Positions 36,017 through 44,183 of a stretch of DNA of 64,000 nucleotides are shown here, in pieces. The notes beneath the pieces were generated by a model. It saw only the letters and a program-made list of their open reading frames with translations, made no database searches and had not been told where the DNA came from. Source of the DNA: Crocinitomicaceae bacterium (GTDB lineage Bacteria; Bacteroidota; Bacteroidia; Flavobacteriales_D; Crocinitomicaceae); the NCBI GenBank assembly GCA_016719925.1, contig JADJYC010000003.1, positions 186,001 to 250,000 on the forward strand. The letters run 5' to 3'. How positions within the stretch are numbered: position 1 is the first letter of the stretch; the number at the start of each line of letters is the position of its first letter. The position numbers and the translations under genes were made by a program.

Positions 36017-36445
36017 ATGAAGACATGGTTAAAACATATTAATGCATTTATAGTTACCGTTCTTTTTTTGACGGCAGCAAATACTGTTACCGCGCAGAAT
36101 GACGGAACCAAAGTAATTGACCGAATTGTTGCGCAGATTGGTGAAGAAATTATTCTTTTGTCAGACATTCAGAACCGCAGACTTGAAATTCTGCAAAACG
36201 GCGGAACACTGGAAGAAAGCACTGATTGCAATCTGCTGGAAGAAATGTTATTTGAAAAACTGCTCGTTAATCAGGCAATGATTGACAGCGTTGAAATTTC
36301 TGATGACATGGTTAATTCAGAAATGGAAAACAGACTCAGATATATTGCCACGCAGATTGGCAGTATGGAAGAACTGGAAAATTCTACGGAAAATCCATTG
36401 CTCAGATCAAGGGAGAATTTTTCAACGTCATTAAAAAAGGAATGA
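36017..36445 (+). CDS. surA: SurA peptidyl-prolyl isomerase, N-terminal part
   Basis: Signal peptide (residues 1-26, ending TVTAQ) and a SurA N-terminal chaperone domain (VIDRIVAQIGEEIILLSDIQNR, FEKLLVNQAMIDSVEI). One A is missing near 36385. Restoring it gives EKFYGKSIAQIKGEFF and joins the frame at 36442. It starts 13 bases after the stop of the previous foldase. Confidence 0.85.
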   Translation: MKTWLKHINAFIVTVLFLTAANTVTAQNDGTKVIDRIVAQIGEEIILLSDIQNRRLEILQNGGTLEESTDCNLLEEMLFEKLLVNQAMIDSVEISDDMVNSEMENRLRYIATQIGSMEELENSTENPLLRSRENFSTSLKKE

Positions 36446-37425
36446 TGGCAGAACGCATGCGTGAAATCATTACTGAAAATGTGACCATCACACCCAATGA
36501 AGTAAAAGAATTTTATAACAGTCTGCCAAAAGACAGTTTGCCTTACATCAACTCTAAAATTTCAGTTTCTCAAATTGTGCTTTATCCAAAAATTACAGAA
36601 GATGACAAAGCCAAATCTAAAAAAGCTCTTGAGCTGAGAAGAGAAGAAATTCTTTCAGGCAAAAGAAGTTTTGAAGGAGTTGCGGGATTAGAATCTAAAG
36701 ATCCGGGAAGCCGTCTACAGGGTGGAGATTTAGGCTGGAATTCACGCGGAACCATGGTGCCTGAATTTGAAGCAGAACTTTTTAAACTGGAACCTAATGG
36801 AATCAGTCCTGTTTTTGAAACACAATACGGTTACCACATTGTTCAATTATTGGAAAGAAAAGGAGATAACTATCACTGCCGCCACATTTTGTTTATGCCT
36901 GAAGTGAGTGATAAAGCCCTGATGAAAGCCGCCAATACGATTGACAGTTTATACAAAGAAATTAAAAAAGGAACCATCACCTTTGAAGATGCAGCCATCC
37001 GATTCAGTGACGATGAAAATTCAAAACTGAGCGGCGGAAAAATTGTAAACCCTTACACCGGAGATTATTTCTGGGATGTACAAAACATCAATGAAATAGA
37101 TCCGTCCATGTATCAGATTGTTCAGCGGCTAAATATTGGTGATTATTCAAAACCCGGCTTGTATGACAACATGATGGAACAAAAACAGGGAATCAGAATG
37201 GTAAAACTGCTTGACCGTACCAAACCACACGTAGCTAATCTGAAAGACGATTACCAGTTAATTCAAATGGCCGCACTGAATCAAAAGAAACAAGAAGTGA
37301 TTGATCAATGGGTAAAAGATAAAATCACCGGAAATTTCATCCGCATTTTTGATGATAATTTTATTTCAAAATGCAATTACCGGTATCCCTGGACAAGTAA
37401 TTTGACTACCACAAACAACCAGTGA
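36442..37425 (+). CDS. surA: SurA peptidyl-prolyl isomerase, C-terminal part
   Basis: Two parvulin domains: SKISVSQIVLYPKI with GGDLGWNSRGTMVPEFEA, and HCRHILFMPEV with DDENSKLSGGKIV. Together with the N-terminal part this is a full SurA of about 470 residues, which escorts outer-membrane proteins across the periplasm. The C-terminal helix (QKKQEVIDQWVKDKI) completes the chaperone module as in SurA. The stop overlaps the GTG of the next gene. Confidence 0.88.
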   Translation: MMAERMREIITENVTITPNEVKEFYNSLPKDSLPYINSKISVSQIVLYPKITEDDKAKSKKALELRREEILSGKRSFEGVAGLESKDPGSRLQGGDLGWNSRGTMVPEFEAELFKLEPNGISPVFETQYGYHIVQLLERKGDNYHCRHILFMPEVSDKALMKAANTIDSLYKEIKKGTITFEDAAIRFSDDENSKLSGGKIVNPYTGDYFWDVQNINEIDPSMYQIVQRLNIGDYSKPGLYDNMMEQKQGIRMVKLLDRTKPHVANLKDDYQLIQMAALNQKKQEVIDQWVKDKITGNFIRIFDDNFISKCNYRYPWTSNLTTTNNQ

Positions 37426-37892
37426 GCAGATTCAGTTCTGTTATATTGACTGGATTTTTAGCATTCATTGTTTTCTCCTGCACCAAAATGAACCTCAACG
37501 GAAGTGGTTGCAGCAGTGGTCAGGTTTATCTGTCACATGATACTTCTTACGTTAGATTTCCAAATGTATTTACTCCCAACGGTGACGGAGTAAATGATTT
37601 ATTTGTTCCGGAAATACACGGAACAGTTTCAGACTTTGAACTTGTTATCATGAATAATTACCGAAAAATTTATACCGGGACAACACCAGTGTTTGGTTGG
37701 GATGGAACATGTAACGGAAAACTATTAAAAGATGGAGTTTATAAATATACAGTCAATGTAAAAATTCAGGGAACCGCATTTTCACATTCTTCTGATGTAA
37801 CATTGATTTCTTATCCTGAGCGTGAGCAGAAGATGGATCATTGTACAAATTGTATCCCTTTAACTCCGGAATCAGAATCTTTCTGTGAATAG
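37422..37892 (+). CDS. Small lipoprotein with a gliding-motility-associated C-terminal domain
   Basis: 156 residues. It has a lipoprotein signal (FLAFIVFSC, lipobox Cys near 20), then almost at once the type-B T9SS C-terminal domain FPNVFTPNGDGVNDLF, ELVIMNNYRKIYTG and DGVYKYTV. No cargo domain precedes the CTD. The tail carries three Cys (HCTNC, then FC) and does not end like a normal CTD. The GTG start overlaps the surA stop, so it is translated with the foldase operon. The combination of lipid anchor and surface-sorting domain is unusual. Confidence 0.75.
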   Translation: MSRFSSVILTGFLAFIVFSCTKMNLNGSGCSSGQVYLSHDTSYVRFPNVFTPNGDGVNDLFVPEIHGTVSDFELVIMNNYRKIYTGTTPVFGWDGTCNGKLLKDGVYKYTVNVKIQGTAFSHSSDVTLISYPEREQKMDHCTNCIPLTPESESFCE

Positions 37893-38311
37893 GATTTAAT
37901 CAACCAAGCTTTAAACACCAATGTAACTTTCCCCCTCACCGAGGGGGATCAAGGGGGAGGAAAAATCCCAGCAGGCACGAGTGCCATGCTTCTCCCAGCC
38001 TCAAATACCCAGCCAAAAATCAAAGTTACATTTCATTGAATCTTCGAGCTGAGCGACTCAAATAATAAATATTGAATAAGGAATGTAAAATGACAAAGTT
38101 TTTGTCGTTCATTTTGTTTAACTGAAATAACTTTTAAATTCCTGATTTCTTATTGGATATTTATTATTTCAAAAACTCATTCGGCTGGTGGATTCAAAAT
38201 ATAAATATTAAATAAGGAATATTGACGTCAAAGTTTAGTCCTTTGATAAATCAAAAATATACCTGCATGAAATTTCAAAATTTCGACATACTATTTTTTT
38301 GCGCAATTAGC
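37893..38311. repeat. Repeat-rich intergenic region
   Basis: This stretch of about 420 bases carries no gene. It contains CCCCCTCACCGAGGGGG with a second G-run nearby, then several AT-rich pieces: AATAAATATTGAATAAGGAAT, TTTCTTATTGGATATTTATT and TATAAATATTAAATAAGGAA. The outer ones are partly complementary and match the element at 6695-6765. A small hairpin GACAAAGTTTTTGTC is also present. Confidence 0.55.
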
Positions 38312-38377
38312 GATATTTGGATTCGCTTTGTAGGAACTCACGCTGAATATGACAAAATAGATGCAGTCAAAATTTAG
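38312..38377 (+). pseudogene. higB: HigB-type toxin remnant (C-terminal tail only)
   Basis: In frame, 22 codons read DIWIRFVGTHAEYDKIDAVK followed by I and a stop at 38375-38377. This matches the last strand and tail of HigB mRNA interferases (IRFxGTHxxYDxIDA). No other part of the toxin can be read upstream, which is repeat sequence. It lies 5 bases before higA, where the toxin normally sits. Confidence 0.65.
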
Positions 38378-38382
38378 ACATT

Positions 38383-38757
38383 ATGACAATTAAGCCAATA
38401 AAAACAAAGAAGGACTACCAGAACGCTCTGGAAAGACTTGAAAAAATATTTGATGCGAAAAAGGGTTCATCCGCAGGTGATGAGCTCGAGGTGTTATCAA
38501 TTCTCATGGAGAAATACGAAGACGAACATTTTCCAGTCGGATTTCCTGACCCAATTGAAGCAATCAAATTTAGAATGGAACAACTCGGTTATAATCAAAC
38601 TGACCTCGCTAAGGTAGTTGGACTTAAAAGTCGGGCCAGTGAAATTTTAAGCAAAAAAAGAAAATTAACGCTTGATATGATTCGACTGATTCATGATAAT
38701 TTGAAAATTCCGACTGAAGTGCTAATTCAAACATACAAGCTAAAACCCAACAATTAA
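38383..38757 (+). CDS. higA: HigA-type antitoxin / HTH regulator
   Basis: 124 residues. A C-terminal Cro/C1-type helix-turn-helix (FRMEQLGYNQTDLAKVVGLK, then SRASEILSKKRKLTLDMIRLIHDNL) follows an N-terminal segment (YQNALERLEKIFDAKKGSSAGDEL). That arrangement is typical of HigA antitoxins of Bacteroidota. It would bind HigB and repress its own operon. Here the toxin is only a remnant, so it is an orphan antitoxin that may still act as a regulator. Confidence 0.82.
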   Translation: MTIKPIKTKKDYQNALERLEKIFDAKKGSSAGDELEVLSILMEKYEDEHFPVGFPDPIEAIKFRMEQLGYNQTDLAKVVGLKSRASEILSKKRKLTLDMIRLIHDNLKIPTEVLIQTYKLKPNN

Positions 38758-38871
38758 CATCACTTAAACACAGCTAGAAAACGCCCACGATTCAGACACT
38801 CTGCGTTTATTTGAGTTCCGTTATGCCTCACCCTAAAAGACGAAACAGTAACATAAAAAAGAAATAGAAAA

Positions 38872-39500
38872 ATGGAAAATTTCGACCGCAAAAAACACTG
38901 GGAAAACATCTATCAGACAAAAGAACTGAAAGACGTAAGCTGGTTTCAACCAACACCAGAAACTTCTTTGGAATTCTTTAAACAATTCAGCGTGCCGACA
39001 ACAGCAAAAATAATTGACATTGGCGGTGGCGACAGTTTTCTGGTTGACCATTTACTAGACTCAGGTTATATGGATATTTCAGTTCTCGACATTTCAGAGG
39101 CTGCCATTAACAGAGCAAAAAAACGACATGGAGACAAAGCAAAAAGTATAAAATGGATAGTTGCAGATGCAGCGAATTTTAAGCCAACAGCGAAATATGA
39201 TTTTTGGCACGACCGGGCTGCATTTCACTTCCTGACTGATGAACAAGAAATTTCAAATTATTTACAAACTGCACATGAAAATATTAGTCCGACAGGTGTT
39301 TTAATAATCGGAACTTTTTCTGAACGAGGACCAAAAAGTGCAGCGGAATAGAAATCAAGCAATACTCAGAATCAACAATGACCGATCGGCTAAAAATGTT
39401 TTTTGAGAAAATCAAGTGTATAACGGTTGACCACAAAACACCTTTTGATACCATTCAGAACTTTGTTTTTTGCAGTTTCAGAAAACTGAAAACAGCTTGA
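38872..39500 (+). CDS. Class I SAM methyltransferase (frameshifted end)
   Basis: It has the SAM loop IIDIGGGDSFLVDHLL near residue 46, SVLDISEAAINRAKKR and a DRAAFHFL segment. It starts with FDRKKHWENIYQTKELKDVSWFQ, typical of the thiopurine/trans-aconitate-type small methyltransferases of Bacteroidota. The unbroken frame ends at 39351. One A restored in the AAAAAG run at about 39337 reads on through CSGIEIKQYSE, TMTDRLKMFFEKIKC and FVFCSFRK to a stop at 39500. The substrate is unknown. Confidence 0.72.
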
Positions 39501-39676
39501 AACAATACTATACAAAGGCATCAACTGAAAAAATATAACCACTCACAATAGTGTCCTTTAGTTAAAAAGAAATTAAGCGGAAATACATCCGATCCACGCA
39601 TGTCCTTATTCCCTGAGCATTGTTCAGGAGCTAAAGCAACGCCAAATGGCACTTACTCCAATTCATCCATGTTATA

Positions 39677-39684
39677 TATCTTTG
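39677..39684 (+). promoter_or_regulatory. -7 element (TATCTTTG) for the MscS-TauE operon
   Basis: Exact TAnnTTTG, 24 bases before the ATG at 39709. Confidence 0.55.
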
Positions 39685-39708
39685 CATCACCAAAAACTCA
39701 GCTGAATT

Positions 39709-40278
39709 ATGGAAATCATTGAAAAATACAATCTGCAGATTCTGGAAACTGTAATTGTTTTGGCATTATTGGTTCTGATCAATTTTGCAATCCGTAAATG
39801 GAGTTACCGGATTGCACAAAAATTTCATCTGGGAATTGAGCGCAGAAAAATCACGACCAAAATTGTCAATCTCATTTTGGTGCTTATTGGCACCATTTCA
39901 ATCATGGGTATCTGGGGATTGGACCAAAAAGAACTGTTTGTATTTCTGACTTCTACGCTAACAGTTCTTGGAATCGGATTTTTTGCATCGTGGTCTATTC
40001 TGAGCAATATCACATCCGGTCTGTTGCTTTATTTTAATCACCCGCTGCACATTGGTGATTACATTAAAATTTTGGAGAAAGAGGCTCCGGTTGAGGGTAC
40101 GTTAAAAGATATCTCCATGTTTTTTATGCACATTGAAACTCCTGAAGGGGAAATAATAACAATTCCAAATTCGGTAGTCACGCAAAAAACAATCAGTGTC
40201 CGCACTTCAAAAGAAAATAAACTGAGTTCCGGAAAACTGGAAATCAAAAATGAAAAACTGGAAGCACTGAACGAATGA
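39709..40278 (+). CDS. Small MscS-family mechanosensitive channel
   Basis: 189 residues. It has two membrane helices (about 13-27 and 52-70) and the pore-lining MscS helix region STLTVLGIGFFASWSILSNI near 80-103. The beta domain follows with LHIGDYIKI and IPNSVV. It is shorter than E. coli MscS because the C-terminal cytoplasmic vestibule domain is mostly missing, ending after ISVRTSKENK. Such short versions are common in Bacteroidota. It probably releases solutes on hypoosmotic shock. It overlaps the next start by ATGA. Confidence 0.82.
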   Translation: MEIIEKYNLQILETVIVLALLVLINFAIRKWSYRIAQKFHLGIERRKITTKIVNLILVLIGTISIMGIWGLDQKELFVFLTSTLTVLGIGFFASWSILSNITSGLLLYFNHPLHIGDYIKILEKEAPVEGTLKDISMFFMHIETPEGEIITIPNSVVTQKTISVRTSKENKLSSGKLEIKNEKLEALNE

Positions 40279-41021
40279 TACCGTTTTTGTGGTTATTCAT
40301 TTTATTGGCTTTTATTGCTGAAGTTCTTGGAACAGTTGGAGCATTCGGATCATCTGTTTTTTTTGTTCCCGTTGCCGGATATTTTTTTGATTTCCATGCT
40401 GTTTTAGGTATTACCGCTGTTTTTCATCTGAGCAGTAATCTGGTCAAAATCGGATTATTCAGAAAAGGCATTGACTGGAAACTTGTTTTTTTAATTGGTA
40501 TTCCGGCAATTATTTTTTGTTCTGCCGGAGCATTTCTGACCAGTTATGTGGATTCAAAACCATTACAAATCGGATTGGGATTTTTTTTAACTGTCACTGC
40601 AATTTTCTTCTTATTATTCAAATCTCTTGCACTAAAAGCCAACGGAGTTAATGCCGTTTCAGGCGGGGCAGTTTCCGGTTTTCTTGCCGGTTTTTTAGGA
40701 AGCGGCGGTCCCATTCGCGGACTCACGCTTACAGCATTTAATATGCGAAAAGAAATTTTTGTGGCTACTTCTGCCTTCATAGATCTGGGGATAGATTTAA
40801 GCCGCTCAGCCATATATTTTGGAAACGGTTATCTGAAAAAAGAACACATCCCGTACATCCTTATTTTAATCATCATTGCCGTTGCCGGAACCTGGACCGG
40901 AAAAAAAATTCTGGAAAAAATTCCGGCTGATTATTTCAGACTGATTGTGCTTTTTCTGATTCTTATTATAGGGGTTGTGACTTTAGCCGGTGCGCTAATT
41001 CAGTTTGAAAGTTTGGCATAA
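40275..41021 (+). CDS. TauE/SafE-family (sulfite-exporter-like) permease
   Basis: 248 residues with about eight hydrophobic segments. The two-repeat pattern of the TauE/SafE (DUF81) family is visible: GTVGAFGSSVFFVPVAGYFFDF in the first half and AVSGGAVSGFLAGFLGSGGPIRG in the second, where the Gly-rich loops sit. These permeases export sulfite, organosulfonates or other small anions; the substrate is not predictable. It is coupled to the MscS gene (ATGA overlap) and to the next gene with a 1-base gap. Confidence 0.8.
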   Translation: MIPFLWLFILLAFIAEVLGTVGAFGSSVFFVPVAGYFFDFHAVLGITAVFHLSSNLVKIGLFRKGIDWKLVFLIGIPAIIFCSAGAFLTSYVDSKPLQIGLGFFLTVTAIFFLLFKSLALKANGVNAVSGGAVSGFLAGFLGSGGPIRGLTLTAFNMRKEIFVATSAFIDLGIDLSRSAIYFGNGYLKKEHIPYILILIIIAVAGTWTGKKILEKIPADYFRLIVLFLILIIGVVTLAGALIQFESLA

Positions 41022-41022
41022 T

Positions 41023-41472
41023 ATGAAAGCAAACGAAATCTATATTCCTTCAAAAATCAATCAGGTTTCACTGATAAATAAAATCACTGCTTCCGGCAAA
41101 TTTCAGCATGACTTAAAAAAAGATCAGTTGATTTTCAAGTCAGTTAAAAAATTCGGCAACCGGGGCGTATTCAGATTGCTGATTCCAAGGGCAGATGTAA
41201 AAGCATCCTTTGCTGATCAGCTTCTCAAATATAATGTGGTGAATGACTTTTGGGCCAGGTGGATGCTAGTTGTGTCTTTTGCCGGAATTTGTGTTGAGCT
41301 GCTGATGGACCGGCAGAAATTTCCAAGAGATTATCCGGTTGAATTTATTGCAGCGCTGTTTGTTTATTTTGTTGCCATGACTTATTTCGAAAAGTCAAAA
41401 ACAAAAAGAGTCTTTGAAGAAGTTGTGAAAGATTGTATTTCCCTAAATTTAGTAAATAGATCTTTAATATAA
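41023..41472 (+). CDS. Uncharacterised membrane protein in the MscS-TauE operon
   Basis: 149 residues from ATG 41023. A soluble N-terminal beta-rich segment (about 1-75, with FQHDLKKDQLIFKSVKKFGNRG) is followed by two hydrophobic helices near 82-97 and 108-124, and ends FEEVVKDCISLNL. No known domain is recognised. Its position one base after the TauE stop implies co-transcription. Confidence 0.6.
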   Translation: MKANEIYIPSKINQVSLINKITASGKFQHDLKKDQLIFKSVKKFGNRGVFRLLIPRADVKASFADQLLKYNVVNDFWARWMLVVSFAGICVELLMDRQKFPRDYPVEFIAALFVYFVAMTYFEKSKTKRVFEEVVKDCISLNLVNRSLI

Positions 41473-41645
41473 GATCTCTGTGAATCTCTTTGCCCTCTGT
41501 GTCTCCGTGGTAAAAATCATGATTTCTTCATTTTACCAGTTTGTTTTCCAGGCTTAATAAATGTGTTAGACTTTTTTACCACAGAGACATGGAGATCATG
41601 GAGTAACACAGAGAAATTTCAAATTATAAATAGTTTTTTTTCAAT
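41470..41645. repeat. Dispersed inverted-repeat element (ACCACGGAGACATGGAG type), copy 2
   Basis: This fills most of the 300-base gap between the previous gene and mnmA. It carries CTCTGTGTCTCCGTGGTAAA (about 41493-41512) and, 60 bases later, TTTTTTACCACAGAGACATG, with AACACAGAGAAATTTCAAAT beyond. Both arms match copy 1 at 11691-11960, but in the opposite order. Confidence 0.65.
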
Positions 41646-41762
41646 ACTATGAACGACCTTCAAATCAGGTGAATAATTTTTATATAAGTTCACTATGATT
41701 CTCTTTGTTCACCGCCTGTCCTATACTTGGCGAAGGATACCACCGTGGTTTATTAAATTCCC

Positions 41763-41770
41763 TAACTTTG
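41763..41770 (+). promoter_or_regulatory. -7 element (TAACTTTG) for mnmA
   Basis: Exact TAnnTTTG immediately upstream of the mnmA coding start. It rules out longer N-terminal extensions starting at 41695. Confidence 0.55.
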
Positions 41771-41776
41771 CAAAAA

Positions 41777-42420
41777 AGTCTGATCTGAAAACTGTTGTTG
41801 TCGGATTATCCGGCGGAGTTGATTCAAGTGTTGCGGCATATCTTCTGAAAGAAGAAGGATATCATGTGATTGGCATGTTTATGAAAAACTGGCATGATGA
41901 ATCCGTTACCATTTCAGATGAATGCCCATGGATTGATGACAGCAATGATGCACTGCTGGTTGCCCAGAAACTGAATATTCCTTTTCAGACCATTGACCTG
42001 AGTGAAGAGTACAAAAAGAGAATTGTGGATTACATGTTTTCAGAATATGAAAACGGGCGAACACCAAATCCGGATGTGCTTTGCAACAGGGAAATAAAAT
42101 TTGATGTTTTTCTGAAGGCAGCAAAAAGTCTGGGTGCAGATTATGTTGCAACGGGGCATTACTGTCAGAAAAGACAAGATGAAAACGGCATGTTTCAGTT
42201 GATTGCAGGGAAAGATAAAAACAAAGACCAGAGTTATTTTCTCTGTCAGCTCACGCAGGAACAACTTGCTCCTGCATTATTTCCAATCGGACATCTGGAA
42301 AAAAGTGAAGTGAGAAAAATTGCTGCAGAACAGGATCTTGTCACCGCAGAAAAAAAAGATTCCCAGGGATTGTGTTTTATCGGAAAAGTAAAACTTCCTG
42401 TTTTTTACAGCAGCAGCTGA
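41777..42420 (+). CDS. mnmA: tRNA-specific 2-thiouridylase MnmA, N-terminal part
   Basis: MnmA inserts sulfur at C2 of the wobble uridine of Lys, Glu and Gln tRNAs. The ATP-pyrophosphatase PP-loop is VVGLSGGVDSSVAAYLL, followed by GMFMKNW, GRTPNPDVLCNREIKF with the first catalytic Cys, GHYC and SYFLCQL. The start codon itself seems to have lost a T: the text reads AAAAAAGTCTGATCTG where ATG TCT GAT CTG (MSDLKTVVVG) is expected. The frame fails near 42400, where a T is missing from the TTTTTT run (LPVF-LQQQLKPK). Confidence 0.88.
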
Positions 42421-42641
42421 AGCCTAAAACCGGAAAAATTATTGAAATATCAGATGATCTTCCTGTGTATAAAGAATACCAAAGTAAAATTGATTCGGGT
42501 GATTATCGTTTTCTTTCCAAACCATTTATATATACTGCCAAAGACGGCAAAGTAAAGGGAGAACATCAGGGCGCACATTATTTCACCATTGGACAGCGTA
42601 AAGGATTACAGGTTGGAGGCTCACCGCTTCCGCTTTTGTGA
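42372..42641 (+). CDS. mnmA: tRNA-specific 2-thiouridylase MnmA, middle part
   Basis: After the first shift the correct reading is LQQQLKPKTGKIIEISDD, then KVKGEHQGAHYFTIGQRKGLQVGG. That is the conserved linker into the C-terminal domain of MnmA. Only the section after about residue 14 of this frame is real protein. A second cluster of losses near 42625 (expected FTAPLFVIG) ends it. Confidence 0.75.
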   Translation: MFYRKSKTSCFLQQQLKPKTGKIIEISDDLPVYKEYQSKIDSGDYRFLSKPFIYTAKDGKVKGEHQGAHYFTIGQRKGLQVGGSPLPLL

Positions 42642-42958
42642 TTGGTACAGATACTACTGAAAATATTATTTATACCGGTCAGGGTGAAAATCATCCGGGA
42701 CTAAACAGAAAAGCACTTTTTATTCCGGCAAAAGACATTCATTGGATCAGACCCGATCTGGAATTAAAAAACGGCGAATCAAAAAATTACAAAGTAAGAA
42801 TCAGATACCGGCAGGCACTTGAAAACGCGACATTGTTTAAAGAAGAAGATGGGATTTATATCCTGTTTGAAAATCTGATGCGTGGTATCAGTCCGGGCCA
42901 GTTTGCAGCCTGGTATGAACAAGATGAACTGATTGGTTCAGGTGTAATTACTTCTTAA
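42638..42958 (+). CDS. mnmA: tRNA-specific 2-thiouridylase MnmA, C-terminal part
   Basis: This is the C-terminal beta-barrel of MnmA: VIGTDTTENIIYTGQGENHPGL, IPAKDIHWIRPD, RIRYRQALENATL and GISPGQFAAWYEQDELIGSGVI. With the other pieces it reconstructs a protein of about 390 residues. Its stop and that of the convergent glycosyltransferase are one base apart. Confidence 0.82.
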   Translation: MIGTDTTENIIYTGQGENHPGLNRKALFIPAKDIHWIRPDLELKNGESKNYKVRIRYRQALENATLFKEEDGIYILFENLMRGISPGQFAAWYEQDELIGSGVITS

Positions 42959-42959
42959 A

Positions 42960-43381
42960 TCAGATTTCTTTTTCTACCAGATAACTGTTTCTGATGGAAG
43001 AATTTCTTGAGATCAGCTCGGCAATAAATCCTGCCAGAAAAGCTGAACACCAATAATCATTGCAACGAGTGAGATATAAAATTCAGCGCGGTCTGCTATT
43101 AATCTTGCTTGTGTATCAATGAACAGTTTATCAATTATCATCCAAAAAGTCAGTCCAAACCCGATGATAAAAGACAATGTTCCGAGTAATCCAAAAAAGT
43201 GCATGGGTTTTTTTCCAAACCGCGTAATGAACGTAATGGTAAACAAATCCAAAAATCCATTCACAAATCTGTTCAGTCCAAATTTGGTTGTACCGTATTT
43301 TCTTTCCTGATGCTGCACAACTTTTTCACCAATTTTTGGGAATCCGGCAGCCTTTGCAATTACCGGAATATAGCGGTGCAT
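42960..43381 (-). CDS. Family 2 glycosyltransferase, C-terminal membrane part
   Basis: This continues the 43360-43908 gene: MHRYIPVIAKAAGF, KYGTTKFGLNRFVNGFLDLF and two membrane helices (about 63-85 and 100-116). The unbroken frame stops at 43013. One T restored near 43025 gives LFLAGFIAELISRNSSIRNS and a natural end at 42960-42962. This tail anchors the enzyme at the cytoplasmic face of the membrane. Confidence 0.8.
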
Positions 43382-43908
43382 TTCACCAAAATTTCGATTG
43401 ATTTTACTACCTCTTTGCGGTATGCTTTTAAACCGCAGTTCATGTCATGCAGTTTTATTCCGCTGATCATGCGGTTTACACCGTTGTATATTTTGGTAGG
43501 AATTGTTTTTGAAATCGGATCGTATCTTTTTTTCTTCCAGCCTGAAACCAGATCAAATTTCTGTTCAGTGATCATTTTATATAACTCAGGAATTTCATCC
43601 GGACTATCCTGCAAATCAGCATCCATGGTGATAATCACATTGCCCCGGGTTGCCTGAAAACCGACATGCAGAGCAGCAGATTTTCCATAATTTCTCTGAA
43701 ATTTTATTCCGCGGATATTTGAATCAATTTTCTGAAGTTTCTCAATCACCGCCCAGGAAGCGTCTGTACTTCCGTCATCCACATAAAGTACTTCACACGT
43801 AAAATTATTTTCACGCATTACTTTAACAATCCACTCATGCAGCTCACCCAATGATTCATCTTCATTGAATAAAGGTACTACTATGCTTATTTGTGGGTTT
43901 TGGCTCAT
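43360..43908 (-). CDS. Family 2 glycosyltransferase (DPM/ArnC-like), catalytic part
   Basis: GT-A catalytic domain with ISIVVPLFNEDESL, YVDDGSTD (near 43-50), TMDADLQDSPDEIP (near 93-106) and MNCGLKAYRKEV. These are the motifs of polyprenyl-phosphate hexosyltransferases related to DPM1, GtrB and ArnC. The product is probably a lipid-linked sugar donor for envelope glycosylation. Two bases or one are missing near 43385, where VVKSIEI should run into GEMHRYIP. A -7 element lies 16 bases upstream. Confidence 0.85.
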   Translation of the reverse strand: MSQNPQISIVVPLFNEDESLGELHEWIVKVMRENNFTCEVLYVDDGSTDASWAVIEKLQKIDSNIRGIKFQRNYGKSAALHVGFQATRGNVIITMDADLQDSPDEIPELYKMITEQKFDLVSGWKKKRYDPISKTIPTKIYNGVNRMISGIKLHDMNCGLKAYRKEVVKSIEILVKCTAIFR

Positions 43909-43924
43909 TGTTTATTTAATAGGT

Positions 43925-43932
43925 CAAATATA
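43925..43932 (-). promoter_or_regulatory. -7 element (TATATTTG) for the glycosyltransferase
   Basis: Read on the minus strand as TATATTTG, 16 bases before the ATG at 43908. Confidence 0.5.
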
Positions 43933-43974
43933 GGCAAACATTATACGATGGGATTTAAGAAAAGTTAAAACGAA

Positions 43975-44166
43975 AAAAGTACGAGGTTCGAAGGACGAAG
44001 TTGGAAGGACGAAGTTGGAAGTACGAAGTTGGAAGTGCGAAGTTGGAGGGACGAAGTTGGAGGGACGAAGTTGGAAGTGCGAAGTTGGAAGTGCGATGTT
44101 AGAAAAGGAAGTACGAAGCTTGTAGTACAAAGTTAAATGGGAATACGCGAGGTTAGATGGGGGAAA
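43975..44166 (+). repeat. 14-base minisatellite (AAGTTGGAAGTACG units)
   Basis: About twelve imperfect direct units of the type GAAGTTGGAAGTACG, with GGACG, GTGCG and GAGGGACG variants. This is the reverse complement of the minisatellites at 28550-28627 and 44740-44776. An open frame through it on the minus strand (LRTSNF-type repeats) is an artefact of the unit. Confidence 0.8.
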
Positions 44167-44183
44167 GTACGAAGTTGGTTATC

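Noticed and set aside
38312..38757. Complete HigBA toxin-antitoxin system
   Set aside because: Only the last 22 codons of the toxin are found.
43924..44130. Minus-strand open frame with LRTSNF repeats
   Set aside because: It is a translation of the 14-base minisatellite with no other coding sign.
43975..44166. Possible CRISPR array
   Set aside because: The units are 14 bases with no unique spacers and no cas genes nearby.
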